Made by a program: the position numbers and the translations under genes. The notes beneath the pieces are model-generated. The model saw nothing but the letters and a program-made list of their open reading frames with translations, did not search any database and was not told where the DNA came from. A DNA stretch of 64,000 nt, taken from positions 1-64,000 of IMG/VR virus record IMGVR_UViG_3300028558_000016, one strand, 5' to 3'. Every line of letters begins with the position of its first letter. Positions within the stretch are counted from its first letter, which is position 1. The stretch is from a virus. Below are positions 49,570 to 59,352 of the stretch, piece by piece.

Positions 49570-50631
49570 TCAATTGCCCGTGGTGCCATCCATGGCTTCA
49601 ATATTTGGTTCAGACGATTCTCTACTCTCTTCAGAAACGTCGATAATTTTGTCATTTGGTTTTTCATGCTTTTTTGGTTTGTTAGATTGTACAATATTTA
49701 ACGGAGTTGCTTTCACCCAAGTTCCATTTTCAAGCTGAGTGCATAAACTCTTCTTTACATAAATTGTTGTTTTGTGATCAAGCTTAACAGGAACCTTTTC
49801 TTCCTTCACAAGTCTCTGTTGGAATTCCTTCATCGTCTTAGGACTGTTAGCTTTAATTTCCTCGAGCTTCTTTTGTCTTTCCTCTGCGGCTTCTTTATTC
49901 TTCTTAGCTGCAAGCAATTTCTTCGAAGAAATTGCCATCTTCTTTGCGTTCTCTGCTCTTTTTGCTTTTTCTATTTTTTCCTTTTCTACTTTCTTTTCTG
50001 CCATCACAGCGAGAACTATTTCACGTTTTTGTTTCTTTTCTGCTTCTTTTTTCTCTCTTTCAATAGTTCGTTTTTTTCTATTTTCTTCCTTGATAGCATC
50101 CTTCTTTTTCTTTTCAACTGCTTTTTTCTCTTTTTCAATCACTCGGTTTTTTCTATTCTCTTTGTCGGTGATTTCTTTTTGTTCCTTTTTAATTAATTTC
50201 TTTTTTGCTTGTTCAAAGCGATCGTCTCTTTCTTTCACAAAAATATCATAACGCCACTTGCGAATCAATTTCAGATCATTGTAATCATCGAACTTTCCAT
50301 TCTTATACACGAGCATGTGTTTATTAGAGAAAGTACCATTCTTAGCATTCCATTTATCGAGATGATATTTAGCTTGATTCTTTCCTCTTCCACCACCCTC
50401 GATCTTTTGATTTCTTTTGGATATTTCTTTTGGATCAGGAAGCCTTCTTTTGGCCCATACTGCTTTCTTTTCGGCGTCAGTTCTAACCAAACCAAGTTCA
50501 GACATTCTTCTTTTAATTACTCTATGCGTCAGGCCGGTTCCAGCTGAAAGCTGGAAACCGTTCATTGTCTTGTAATTATCTCGAATGAATGAATCTTGTT
50601 TACGAGTAATTTTAGTTTTATTTGGGCTCAT
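49570..50631 (-). CDS. Lys/Glu-rich coiled-coil protein with HTH-like N-terminus
   Basis: A 353-residue protein. The first 55 residues look like a helix-turn-helix (FIRDNYKTMNGFQLSAGTGLTHRVIKRRM). Residues about 130-270 are a long KEx-rich coiled coil. The C-terminus is acidic. It could bind DNA or RNA. It shares a one-base junction with the DNA ligase gene. Confidence 0.65.
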   Translation of the reverse strand: MSPNKTKITRKQDSFIRDNYKTMNGFQLSAGTGLTHRVIKRRMSELGLVRTDAEKKAVWAKRRLPDPKEISKRNQKIEGGGRGKNQAKYHLDKWNAKNGTFSNKHMLVYKNGKFDDYNDLKLIRKWRYDIFVKERDDRFEQAKKKLIKKEQKEITDKENRKNRVIEKEKKAVEKKKKDAIKEENRKKRTIEREKKEAEKKQKREIVLAVMAEKKVEKEKIEKAKRAENAKKMAISSKKLLAAKKNKEAAEERQKKLEEIKANSPKTMKEFQQRLVKEEKVPVKLDHKTTIYVKKSLCTQLENGTWVKATPLNIVQSNKPKKHEKPNDKIIDVSEESRESSEPNIEAMDGTTGN

Positions 50632-52043
50632 TATTTTACTTTTGCTTTAGTCAAACCTTTTGCGGCAGCTTCTATTTCTTGTATTGATTGAAGAGAGTCA
50701 CAAGTTGTTTTGTCATCTCTCAATGTTTTAAATACAGGATGCAATAAAGAATAATTTCCAGCTGAGTCGGATGATAATCCACAACACTTAACTTCAAGTA
50801 TCATTCCTTCAAGCTTCTTTTGGTTCTTAGTAATATACTCCATCATCGCTTCATCTATTCCGGTAGGACGTGTAAACACTTTTCCATCAGATGACTCGGC
50901 GTTCACGGAAGAAATAACGTTAGCATTTTTTCCTGTTCCGTAATTGAAACCAACAATTTTCAAATCAACATCCATTTCCAATTTCATCTTCACCTGCCAA
51001 TTTGGTTTACCATCTTTCCAGGTTCCCATTGATGCTTTAAGTATTGTTCCCTCTTGTCCAGTGTTAAGATTTTCCTGGAAGTGGATCATTGCTTCCTCGA
51101 AAGAATAAACCTTCTTTGTGGCAATGAATGAAACCATAGAAGGTTTAACCTTCTTCATAAGAGCTGACAAATTAACTAATCTGTCATGGTATGGAACAGA
51201 GCACTCAGCGTCAAAATATTCATCAACGGTTATGGTGTCCCAAACAGTGAAGCGAATTGCATTCAACGCTTCTCTATATGTCATGCCATGTTTCTTTTCA
51301 AACTTAGTTGTTTCTTCTACTATGCTTTCGCCGGCATTTCTTTTATCTCCAATGCTTACCAATGAAGCAACAATTCCATTGCTAATATAACGAGTAACTC
51401 CGTCGATAGTTAATTCACCGTTAAGAACGCAGTCATCAAACTTTTTTAGTTCTTCAACAAACTTTGCACCATCGAGAATTGTGGCATTTCCGCCACGACT
51501 TTCCAATTCAACTTCGCCACCACGTATGATTGCATTTGCATAACGACCATCCATTTTAATTTGGCTATAAGCATATCCCTTGTTTGATTTATCCTCGAAT
51601 ATTGCTTTACCTAATTTCTCGCTAAAAGCTTTTGCACCCATGTAAGGAGTATCTTCAATCAATTTAGGAAAGATCTTATTTATGTTTGTGGTTCCCATAC
51701 CAAGCTTACAATCCTTTTCAATTATTCGCTCTATAATATAAGCATCCTCTTTTGTAACAGATGAAAGCACTTTTGCTAAATGGTTTACGGCATCATGACC
51801 AGTTTTTTTCCTGTCAGATAACAGTGACAATGATTTAACGGCTGCTTCCAAATCTAATACAGGAGAAGTTGGAGTATCATAATCAGGAATTTGTTTGATA
51901 AAGAATTTAATTCTTTTTGAGTTTGCCAAGTACAGAACTTCTTTCAAAAGAGAGTTTGACTTGTAAGAAGAAAGAATTTCCATCTTCTTGTTGCTTCCTG
52001 GCTCGGAAGATATTTCGTTGAATATTGATTTGATTTTTGTCAT
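50631..52043 (-). CDS. 30: ATP-dependent DNA ligase, T4 gp30-like
   Basis: A 470-residue ligase with K163 in IKMDGRYAN (motif I), ELESRGGNATI (motif III), EGTILKA (motif IV) and WQVKMKLEMDVDLKIVGF (motif V). This is the T4 DNA ligase family. It seals nicks during replication and repair. A TAAATTAG element is 27 bases upstream. Confidence 0.93.
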   Translation of the reverse strand: MTKIKSIFNEISSEPGSNKKMEILSSYKSNSLLKEVLYLANSKRIKFFIKQIPDYDTPTSPVLDLEAAVKSLSLLSDRKKTGHDAVNHLAKVLSSVTKEDAYIIERIIEKDCKLGMGTTNINKIFPKLIEDTPYMGAKAFSEKLGKAIFEDKSNKGYAYSQIKMDGRYANAIIRGGEVELESRGGNATILDGAKFVEELKKFDDCVLNGELTIDGVTRYISNGIVASLVSIGDKRNAGESIVEETTKFEKKHGMTYREALNAIRFTVWDTITVDEYFDAECSVPYHDRLVNLSALMKKVKPSMVSFIATKKVYSFEEAMIHFQENLNTGQEGTILKASMGTWKDGKPNWQVKMKLEMDVDLKIVGFNYGTGKNANVISSVNAESSDGKVFTRPTGIDEAMMEYITKNQKKLEGMILEVKCCGLSSDSAGNYSLLHPVFKTLRDDKTTCDSLQSIQEIEAAAKGLTKAKVK

Positions 52044-52069
52044 AGGTTTTGTTTTACTGATGATTATTG

Positions 52070-52077
52070 CTAATTTA
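52070..52077 (-). promoter_or_regulatory. promoter-like TAAATTAG element
   Basis: TAAATTAGC 27 bases before the DNA ligase ATG, same position as the other TAnnTTTG-like sites. Confidence 0.35.
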
Positions 52078-52078
52078 A

Positions 52079-52390
52079 TTATTTAATTTTATTTTCTTCT
52101 GTTTTTATTTCAACCCAACCAACGTGGTCACATTTAAATGGTTTGCCGTTTCTAACTATCACATCGCCAACAGATGTTGAACGGCACGGTTGTTTCTTTG
52201 CTGTGATGTTTTTATTGAGCGTCCACGAATAATCTATATTTTGCGTTGACTCAAATGCTTCGTCGAGATCCATTGTTTCTGGTCCTTCTGCAACGAGTTC
52301 AAAATTTTTATCGTTGAATTCTTGATCATCTCCGAAACCGAAATTAGGTTTCTTTGCGTGATATACTTTTATGTTTTTGTTTTCTTCCAT
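52079..52390 (-). CDS. hypothetical protein
   Basis: A 103-residue acidic protein containing DLDEAFESTQNIDYSWTLNK. No family recognised. Confidence 0.62.
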   Translation of the reverse strand: MEENKNIKVYHAKKPNFGFGDDQEFNDKNFELVAEGPETMDLDEAFESTQNIDYSWTLNKNITAKKQPCRSTSVGDVIVRNGKPFKCDHVGWVEIKTEENKIK

Positions 52391-52393
52391 TTT

Positions 52394-52870
52394 TTATGAT
52401 TTTAATTTAAGTTTTAATTGGGGGGTTATTTGATTTTTAGTGTGTTTACAAGATGGATAATTTGTGCATCCCATGAACAAGTGTGTGGTTTTGTTATTCT
52501 CTCTTATAACGAGAACACCACTACAATTTTTTTCAGGACACTTATGGTCTCTCACATGTCTGTATAATTCTCTACAACGTTCTTTTGTATTCTTAAGAGC
52601 TGATGCAGTTCTATGAACTCTCTTTTCAAGCTTCAATATTCTTTGTTCCTTGTTGTCATAAATGAAACAACGTATTGCATCAGAACCTTTTTGCCTGCTA
52701 ACGCTTTCTCCAACACCTATGGTTGAATAAACACGAATTTCCAATTCTGTATTCTTAATAGGGAATTTAAAAACTCTCTCAAAAGTTCCATCGATTTTAA
52801 CCTCTGTGAACTTCATGATGTCCATTAGCTTTTTAAAATCGGTATAAGTTATTTGTACGTATTTGCTCAT
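52394..52870 (-). CDS. protein with C-terminal topoisomerase-type zinc finger
   Basis: A 158-residue protein ending in a CPEKNCSGVLVIRENN...FMGCTNYPSCKHT module, the zinc finger type found at the C-terminus of topoisomerase I. The first 100 residues are unassigned. It may bind single-stranded DNA. Confidence 0.72.
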   Translation of the reverse strand: MSKYVQITYTDFKKLMDIMKFTEVKIDGTFERVFKFPIKNTELEIRVYSTIGVGESVSRQKGSDAIRCFIYDNKEQRILKLEKRVHRTASALKNTKERCRELYRHVRDHKCPEKNCSGVLVIRENNKTTHLFMGCTNYPSCKHTKNQITPQLKLKLKS

Positions 52871-52871
52871 T

Positions 52872-53273
52872 TTAAAATTTCAATATTTTAGTGTGAAAAT
52901 TAACTGTATCTATATTGAACGCGTCTTGCATTCCTCTCCATTGAAATAAATTAAATTCAGTTTGTATATCTTTAGGCAAATCTTTGAAAGTAACTTCTTT
53001 AAAGGAATGTTCCAATAAATCTGAACGCATTCTTGTTGTTATAAATTCAAAACTCATATCACCACCGGTAATAATTCGTTCATTCTGCATATACACTCTC
53101 ATGTCGCATTTGCCGGCATTATCTGTGCATAGATAATGGAATTCGGCCGCCTTTTCTCTTTGAAAAGAAGCATCAGTCATTTGCACGTAATGACTAAAAT
53201 ATATCTTAGCCTTACTGTGTTTGATTGTTATTTCTCCGCAAATTAAATTGCTTGGTATGGTTTGTCTTTTCAT
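52872..53273 (-). CDS. hypothetical protein
   Basis: A 133-residue protein, mixed alpha/beta, with no recognised motif. It starts eight bases from the gene upstream. Confidence 0.62.
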   Translation of the reverse strand: MKRQTIPSNLICGEITIKHSKAKIYFSHYVQMTDASFQREKAAEFHYLCTDNAGKCDMRVYMQNERIITGGDMSFEFITTRMRSDLLEHSFKEVTFKDLPKDIQTEFNLFQWRGMQDAFNIDTVNFHTKILKF

Positions 53274-53281
53274 ATATTATC

Positions 53282-53734
53282 TTATCTTGTGATGTATTCG
53301 ATTATATTAGCAAGCATTGAAGCTCTGTCAGCAGGACTTGCATTTCTGTATGCTTCCTTAATTGGTTCTAATCTTTCTTTAAGAGGATTTTGATTTGACA
53401 CTCCTACTTGTTCCTTTTTACGTTTGATTGTTGTTTCAATTGCTTCTGAAGCTGTTCTCCATTCAGAAACTATTTTATAATCTTTTAAGAATCCTGATGG
53501 AATCATCTTCTTCGAAAAGTGAACAGTTTCTTTGTTGTTGGAAAATTCAACATCCAATATAGAACCAATTGCTCCACGAGAAAGCTTTGTATCATACAAA
53601 TTCAATTTGTCACTTATTTTTTCCTGTTCATCAATTTCATGATAACAATGCACTGGTTTTCCACCACCTGCAATTTTTACTCCTATGTAGACTAATCTAC
53701 CTTTGATTTTTTCGGTTGTTTCTGTTGTGCTCAT
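53282..53734 (-). CDS. hypothetical protein
   Basis: A 150-residue protein with a beta-rich N-terminal half and a helical C-terminus (ASPADRASMLANIIEYI). It is joined to the helicase gene by a one-base overlap. Function unknown. Confidence 0.64.
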   Translation of the reverse strand: MSTTETTEKIKGRLVYIGVKIAGGGKPVHCYHEIDEQEKISDKLNLYDTKLSRGAIGSILDVEFSNNKETVHFSKKMIPSGFLKDYKIVSEWRTASEAIETTIKRKKEQVGVSNQNPLKERLEPIKEAYRNASPADRASMLANIIEYITR

Positions 53735-55248
53735 TAGTTTAAGTTTAAATCGTTAATAGCTCTTTCAAGGAATGGCATTTTAGTTATATCTGAAATCCAA
53801 TCGCTAACATAAATCAAATTATTCTTAGCACGAGTTCTTGCAACATACATCAAGTTATATTCCTGAGCAATTTGCCAAGGTTGCATTGCATAAAATGCTG
53901 GACATAATTGTGCTTCAATAATAAACACGTTATCAGCTTCCAAACCTTTTGATTTGTGCATGGTGCTTAATATAATTCCTTTTGCATCTTCTGAGAAAAT
54001 TCTTGCGATAATATCTTTCATCTCGTCAGTAGATTTTGTCTTAGTCTCATTTGCGATGGCTCTAAGAGCACCAATCTTATCTGACATGTTAACCACTGTG
54101 GAAACTTTTTCAGCATCACGTGATGGATATAAAGCTTTAGTTTTTTCAACTAACTTTTTGTAATCTTTTTCAAGAGCATTGAATAAAGCATCTTGCGTTT
54201 TTGCTTTTGTCTTTTTAATCATGTTGGTTAAATTCTTTCCAATATCACCACCTTTGATTGTTGCCTTACGACCTTCTGAAATAAATTTCATGCACATTGC
54301 AACTAATGGACGTGTGTTACGACATAAAACGAAATCACCGTCTTGTATCTCTTTAAATGAACCAGCACGAACATTACCTTCTTTCGCAGTTGGTGAAGGA
54401 AGAATGTCAGCAACAATTTGTTGAGCATGCGTGATTATTTTTGAACCACAACGATAAGAAAATGATAAAGGAAGTTCAACAGTATTCGGTAAAAGAGTTC
54501 TTAAATTATTGAATGACTCAACATCAGCTCCAGCAAAACCATAGATGGATTGATTAGGATCTCCAACAGCAATCAAACGACCACCATTTGGGTCAACCAA
54601 CTTTTTCAACATCTCATGTTGAGCACGGTTTAAATCTTGACACTCATCGATAAAAACATTTTTAAATTTACGCAATTTCATTTGATTTGAAAAAGCTGGA
54701 AAATAAATCATATCTATGAAATCGAAAGTCTTGGTATCTTTTCTGCAAGCATAAAGAACTTCCTTGGCACGTTCAATCTCACCGTTCAACAATTCAATCT
54801 CATGCTTCTCGCAAAGCTCCATAACTTCAGCAAGCGATTGTGGTAACGCAAACCTAAACATGTCAACTAATTTTTCAACACGGTTTGAATACGCATCAAC
54901 TTCTTCCTCAGCAATTCCCCAAGATGGAATCATGGTTTGAATAATCTTGTAAACTTTGGACTCATCAACTGAAACATTCTTGAACTTGTACACAAGTTCC
55001 TTCATGCCCCAAGCGTGAAGCGTCGAAACTTTAACGTGACGTGGAACGCGAGCTTCCAATTCGCGAACGATGTCCTTGTTGAACGCAAGGAAAATAGTTA
55101 ACTCAGTCTCAGGTATTTTTTTCAACGCACGAACAATGGTTGTGGTTTTTCCACTTCCAGCTTTTGCATTGATCAGGATATTTCTTCTTCTTTGGTCTTC
55201 AATCTCATTGAAAATCGCAATTTGGAAATCTGAATCTTGAAAGGTCAT
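53734..55248 (-). CDS. UvrD/Rep-family SF1 DNA helicase
   Basis: A 504-residue helicase with motif I NAKAGSGKTTT (residues 27-37), motif II FIDECQDLN near 200 and SYRC near 276. TMHKSKGLEADNVFIIEA and MYVARTRAKNNLIYV mark the last motifs. It unwinds DNA 3' to 5' and probably works in recombination or fork restart, as T4 Dda/UvsW-type helicases do. It follows an AT-rich gap with a terminator. Confidence 0.88.
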   Translation of the reverse strand: MTFQDSDFQIAIFNEIEDQRRRNILINAKAGSGKTTTIVRALKKIPETELTIFLAFNKDIVRELEARVPRHVKVSTLHAWGMKELVYKFKNVSVDESKVYKIIQTMIPSWGIAEEEVDAYSNRVEKLVDMFRFALPQSLAEVMELCEKHEIELLNGEIERAKEVLYACRKDTKTFDFIDMIYFPAFSNQMKLRKFKNVFIDECQDLNRAQHEMLKKLVDPNGGRLIAVGDPNQSIYGFAGADVESFNNLRTLLPNTVELPLSFSYRCGSKIITHAQQIVADILPSPTAKEGNVRAGSFKEIQDGDFVLCRNTRPLVAMCMKFISEGRKATIKGGDIGKNLTNMIKKTKAKTQDALFNALEKDYKKLVEKTKALYPSRDAEKVSTVVNMSDKIGALRAIANETKTKSTDEMKDIIARIFSEDAKGIILSTMHKSKGLEADNVFIIEAQLCPAFYAMQPWQIAQEYNLMYVARTRAKNNLIYVSDWISDITKMPFLERAINDLNLN

Positions 55249-55376
55249 ATTATGGTCGGTTTTGATTTACTCTATAAAATTACTAAATTTTTATCATATA
55301 TAAAAATGATTGCATTAATAAATGGAAATCTAACCTATTGATAATCAATGAGTTACGTAAATACTTATTAACAAGA
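55249..55376. other. AT-rich intergenic region
   Basis: No gene is seen. The minus strand has TATATATGATAAAAATTTAG and TTTTATAGAG upstream of the helicase gene, which could be a promoter region. Confidence 0.4.
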
Positions 55377-55400
55377 AAGCCCGATCGAATGACCGGGCTT
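55372..55400 (-). terminator. rho-independent terminator
   Basis: AAGCCCG/CGGGCTT stem (55377-55400) followed on the minus strand by TTTCTT. It ends the transcript of the zinc-ribbon protein upstream. Confidence 0.75.
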
Positions 55401-55427
55401 AAATTTAGATAAAAATGGAATGAATTA

Positions 55428-56333
55428 TCAGTCTAATGACTCTCCGCAAGATGGGCAGAATTTCCATGAAGATTTCTTCACTCGAGTGCGACATCCTGGA
55501 CAATATTGCCTTATGTCTTTTACCTCAACTGGTTTTTGAGATTCAGGTAGGAGCTTATATTCTTTTGATGTGAAATAATAAGTCTCGAAATCACCATAGT
55601 AACTCGAAAAGGATTGATCAGAGGTTGCTCCCTTTTCAATTCTGCCTGTTTCCAATGTGTTTGAATCCGCTGTTTGCGACATGTCACAATTATTGGTTGT
55701 TACGATTGGTGCAGATAATCCTGAAGTTGGCGTTGACGAACAATAAAAGCTGTTTGAACTCGCATTTCCTGTTGTTCCTGATGTAAAAAATCCACTTGAT
55801 ACACTGCTTGTTCCACTTAAACCGCTTGCAGTGCTAATTATGGTTGATGTGTTTGGAACGCATCCTCCAGTTGTTCCAAAGTAAATATTACTTGGTGCAA
55901 TGGTAATCGTTGGATTAATGTAGTACGGATAGTTTAAATAAGTGTAAGTTGGATAAACAGTCGTCAAATTTATGGCAGGAGTTTTCTCGTTGTAAAACTC
56001 AATTCTCACTTCACCATTCTTCTTGATTGCTTCCTTCACTTCCTTGGAATTCTCAACATTGTAAGTCTCAAACTGAAACTTTCTGTTGTCATCGAGGTAC
56101 CTTTCGAGATAAGATCTCTCTCCTGGTTTAATAACCAATAGGCTGCTTGAAATGGAATTTCCATTAATCAAGATCTTTGCTCCTATAGTTCTTGTCGTGG
56201 GATTAAAGAGTTCGATTTGAAACTCTTCTCCGTCTTTTATGAAGACGTTTTTGCCGTTGTAGATTTTCAAACGGCTTTTGTTCCTGCCGACAGACACATA
56301 GGCCTCCGGCAAGCTGTTGCTTGTGTAGTTCAT
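55428..56333 (-). CDS. zinc-ribbon phage protein with beta-rich N-terminal domain
   Basis: A 301-residue protein. The first 120 residues form a beta-rich module (VSVGRNKSRLKIYNGKNVFI, then KDGEEFQIELFNPTT) seen in several phage proteins. The middle is Thr/Ser/Gly-rich. The C-terminus has two CxxC pairs in YCPGCRTRVKKSSWKFCPSCGESLD. It is probably a late structural or accessory protein. It has a promoter-like AT-rich gap upstream and a terminator downstream. Confidence 0.72.
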   Translation of the reverse strand: MNYTSNSLPEAYVSVGRNKSRLKIYNGKNVFIKDGEEFQIELFNPTTRTIGAKILINGNSISSSLLVIKPGERSYLERYLDDNRKFQFETYNVENSKEVKEAIKKNGEVRIEFYNEKTPAINLTTVYPTYTYLNYPYYINPTITIAPSNIYFGTTGGCVPNTSTIISTASGLSGTSSVSSGFFTSGTTGNASSNSFYCSSTPTSGLSAPIVTTNNCDMSQTADSNTLETGRIEKGATSDQSFSSYYGDFETYYFTSKEYKLLPESQKPVEVKDIRQYCPGCRTRVKKSSWKFCPSCGESLD

Positions 56334-56466
56334 GATTTTAACTTGCTATTTTTGATATTCGTGCTAATGTCTTCGTTGCCCGGGACAACTCAAAGGTATT
56401 TAAACCCAACACTAACCCGACGGTTAAATCACTTGTTATATAAATTCCAAATGGAATTGTTTCAAC

Positions 56467-56760
56467 TTATTTTTCTAATATTGAAATAATTCCCTTAACA
56501 TCTTTAGAGTCTTCCAAATAAGTAGCTTCTTTTCCAGAAGTCTTATGCTTAAACGTGTATTCCTGCTTATGACCGACCTTCTTAGAATCTTCCAATTCAA
56601 GAATATTCTTTGGATCTACTGAAATGAATGGTTCTTTCTTTTCATCGAAATATGCTTTGTGGTAACCATCTCTTCTCAATTGTCCACAAATCTGATTAAG
56701 AATCATGTCTGAGAAATTGGTTTGACTCTCGAAATCCTCAAATAATTTTACGTGTTTCAT
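56467..56760 (-). CDS. small protein with capsid-targeting-like N-terminus
   Basis: A 97-residue protein starting MKHVKLFEDFESQTNFSD, the same leader type as its seven upstream neighbours. The rest is mixed. It is the last gene of the array. Function unknown; possible internal head protein. Confidence 0.66.
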   Translation of the reverse strand: MKHVKLFEDFESQTNFSDMILNQICGQLRRDGYHKAYFDEKKEPFISVDPKNILELEDSKKVGHKQEYTFKHKTSGKEATYLEDSKDVKGIISILEK

Positions 56761-56761
56761 G

Positions 56762-58015
56762 TTATTCGTAAGAACATTGCTGAATGATCATGCGTTTTGC
56801 ATCACCCAAATCATCCACGTTCTTTAATATTTTTATAGCCTTCAATAAGGTTCTCATATTTAATTGAACCTTTTTATTAACCGCCGCAACACTTTTAATA
56901 GTGTTCAACGCTCCATTCTTCAAAGACATCGGTTCCTCAGGCATAACCTTTGGCATTAATTCCTCAATGTATTTAACCATGTCATCTGGAGACAATGCAA
57001 CTTCAAGAACAAAAGCTCTCGACTTGATTGCAGGGTCAATTTTCTTCTGAGGCAAGTTACTTAAGAATATTACTCTTCCATTAAAGTTAAAACTTCTTGG
57101 AACTGTTTCTCCTGTCGTAGGATCTTTAATCTCTCTTGCAACTTCCCATGTGATGTCTCTCTCAGATTCCTCAGAGTCAAGAGCACCTTTCAATATGTTT
57201 ATCGCGTTGTCATCCTTGAAAACGCTATCACAATCATCGTATATTATAAGCTTTCCATTATTTCTGTATAATGAAATGTACATTGCGGCCGCAGTAGTTT
57301 TACCTTTAACCTTGACCCAATCTTTTCCTTTTTCAAGTCCTGCCTTCTTGATCTCATCAGCAGTTATAAACGTCTTACCAACACCTGGACTTCCTGTAAC
57401 GAGCAAAGCCGGTTGGGTTCCATTAATAACCATCTTCACGTATCTTCTCAAATCATTGAAAATAGTTTTTGGATCTCCGTATTTGTATTCTGCGATGGTC
57501 TTGTCGATCTCATCTGCTTTCGCATCACCTGATTTCAATTCAGTTTTAGGAGTGTCAACCAAAGCTAATTTCTTTTTAGGATGTATCTTATATCCTGGAA
57601 TATTATCTGCTGTATGTGTTTTATCTTTAACAAGCTCATTAAGGCTTTCCTTAATCTCTCCAACGTGCGGATCCTTCATCAATTTTGGTATCAATGAAAT
57701 AACTTTATCCACATTTCCATCAACAACATACAATGTTGATTCAGGAGACGTTGATTTAGGAAGCCAAAAATCCACACTGTATAAAGTATTAGTGTCTGCA
57801 GTAAAGTTCAAAGAAAACGAATGTCCTTCCTTATCTGAAAATAAATAAGCTATCTGTTTAGGCTCAGGTCCATTTTCTCCTTCTCTATGCACTTCCTGGA
57901 AATCAGGAATATAATAAAGATTATCTCCAACAGTGTCCTTGACACTTTTAATTATGTCGCCCTGCGCTTGATTCGCTTCATATAACGATTCCCACAGTCT
58001 GAATTTTTTTATCAT
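56762..58015 (-). CDS. AAA+ ATPase with capsid-targeting-like leader
   Basis: A 417-residue protein starting MIKKFRLWESLYEANQAQGD. Residues about 185-400 are an AAA+ domain with Walker A TGSPGVGKT (207-215), Walker B LIIYDDCD near 255 and a sensor region FLSNLPQKKIDPAIKSRAF near 305. The leader matches the others in this array, so this ATPase might be packaged in the head or act during head assembly. It shares an ATGA-type junction with the next gene. Confidence 0.75.
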   Translation of the reverse strand: MIKKFRLWESLYEANQAQGDIIKSVKDTVGDNLYYIPDFQEVHREGENGPEPKQIAYLFSDKEGHSFSLNFTADTNTLYSVDFWLPKSTSPESTLYVVDGNVDKVISLIPKLMKDPHVGEIKESLNELVKDKTHTADNIPGYKIHPKKKLALVDTPKTELKSGDAKADEIDKTIAEYKYGDPKTIFNDLRRYVKMVINGTQPALLVTGSPGVGKTFITADEIKKAGLEKGKDWVKVKGKTTAAAMYISLYRNNGKLIIYDDCDSVFKDDNAINILKGALDSEESERDITWEVAREIKDPTTGETVPRSFNFNGRVIFLSNLPQKKIDPAIKSRAFVLEVALSPDDMVKYIEELMPKVMPEEPMSLKNGALNTIKSVAAVNKKVQLNMRTLLKAIKILKNVDDLGDAKRMIIQQCSYE

Positions 58016-59352
58016 TTTGTGTATTTGTCAAATTGTTTATCAAGGTCAGCTTTGCTTAAATCCTTTTTAAGCAAGTTTCCTTTTTCCTTATACTTGTAAA
58101 TCTGCACAGCAAAATCAATTAGACCAAACTGTAAAGTCTTTTGAGACATTTCCGGCTTAGCCTTTATTATCATTCCAAACAATGCGATTAAATCATTTTT
58201 CAAGTGATCAAACACTGCATCGTCTATTTTGTCTCCGATTGCTTCTTCTATAGTTCCTTTAGCCTCAGCGAAATTCTTTTTCACTTGCGTCATGTCGACT
58301 GTAACTTCAGGCTTTTTAGTCTCTTCCTTTTTTGCATCATCCTTCTTAACGTCATCGGTTGGAGTAGCGTCTGTTTTTGCTGTTGTGTCAGCCGCTTTTT
58401 CTTCCTTATTTCCTTTTGCGGCAAGAAGCAATTGATCAATGTAATTTATCTTCGATTGAATTAAATCAGAAGCGCTTTTAACCTTCTTGGAAATTTCATC
58501 AATCTCTTTTGCCTGTTGGTCCTTGTCGGAAGTTCTATTCTTGATGTTCTTGATGTCATCATCTTTTTGATCTTTCATCTTCTTCAATTCCTTTTCAAGG
58601 TAACTCAATATGTCGCTGAGCTTGTCAGCTGAAGTTGATTTCAACTTTTGTTGAATTTCAGAAATTGGTTTCGATAACAAATCCTTGATCTTGATTCCAG
58701 CAACAGATAAATCCTCATCCTCATCTGGTGTCTGATCAAATTTTCCAGAAGATACAGAGCCGTATTTCTCTTTGAACTCAGCATCTTTTTTTCTTGCAGC
58801 TTTTGCAGCCTTTTGTATTTCAGTATCAAACAGATCATGTAGAGTTGTATCGTCAGAAGATTTCTTGATCTCATCAAAAGATTCTCTTGCAGCTTCTTCA
58901 TCGACCTTTGCCTTCTTCATTTCCCAATAATCTTTTAGTCTTGTGCTGTCCTTGATTATGTTTGTTGCTTGTCTCGAGAGAGCATCATTAACGTCTTTTC
59001 TCTTCGTCTCGACTTGAGCCTGAAGTTTTTTAACTCTTTCCTTTTGCTCTTCATATTTCATTCTATCCACTGGATCTGATTTTGCTTCTCTTGAAAGAGC
59101 ATCAGCCTCAGCGAATCTTCCACGTGCATCCGCCCAATCAGTCCAATAGTCTAATTCGTTATCCTTATATTTTCTTAATATCTTATCGAGTTTTGAAACA
59201 GCTCCACCCAACATTCTTGAAAAGAAGTTTTTGATCGAAGATAAAACACCTTCGTCCAATTGCTCGGATTCATTCAAAGAGATTTTATATTCTCCTCTTT
59301 CAATGGCTCCAATGGAAAGACTCTCAAATAATTTGAATTTATCTATTATCAT
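58012..59352 (-). CDS. large coiled-coil protein with capsid-targeting-like leader and protease-like sites
   Basis: A 446-residue, Lys/Glu/Asp-rich protein starting MIIDKFKLFESLSIGA. Near residues 27-35 are LNE-S and LDE-G, which fit the T4 prohead-protease cleavage pattern (L/I-x-E before G/A/S). The following LSSIKNFFSRMLGGAVSKLDKIL resembles a segment in the gene at 59747, so the two are probably paralogues. The rest is long coiled coil with a low-complexity Thr/Asp/Lys part near residues 325-350. Confidence 0.72.
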   Translation of the reverse strand: MIIDKFKLFESLSIGAIERGEYKISLNESEQLDEGVLSSIKNFFSRMLGGAVSKLDKILRKYKDNELDYWTDWADARGRFAEADALSREAKSDPVDRMKYEEQKERVKKLQAQVETKRKDVNDALSRQATNIIKDSTRLKDYWEMKKAKVDEEAARESFDEIKKSSDDTTLHDLFDTEIQKAAKAARKKDAEFKEKYGSVSSGKFDQTPDEDEDLSVAGIKIKDLLSKPISEIQQKLKSTSADKLSDILSYLEKELKKMKDQKDDDIKNIKNRTSDKDQQAKEIDEISKKVKSASDLIQSKINYIDQLLLAAKGNKEEKAADTTAKTDATPTDDVKKDDAKKEETKKPEVTVDMTQVKKNFAEAKGTIEEAIGDKIDDAVFDHLKNDLIALFGMIIKAKPEMSQKTLQFGLIDFAVQIYKYKEKGNLLKKDLSKADLDKQFDKYTK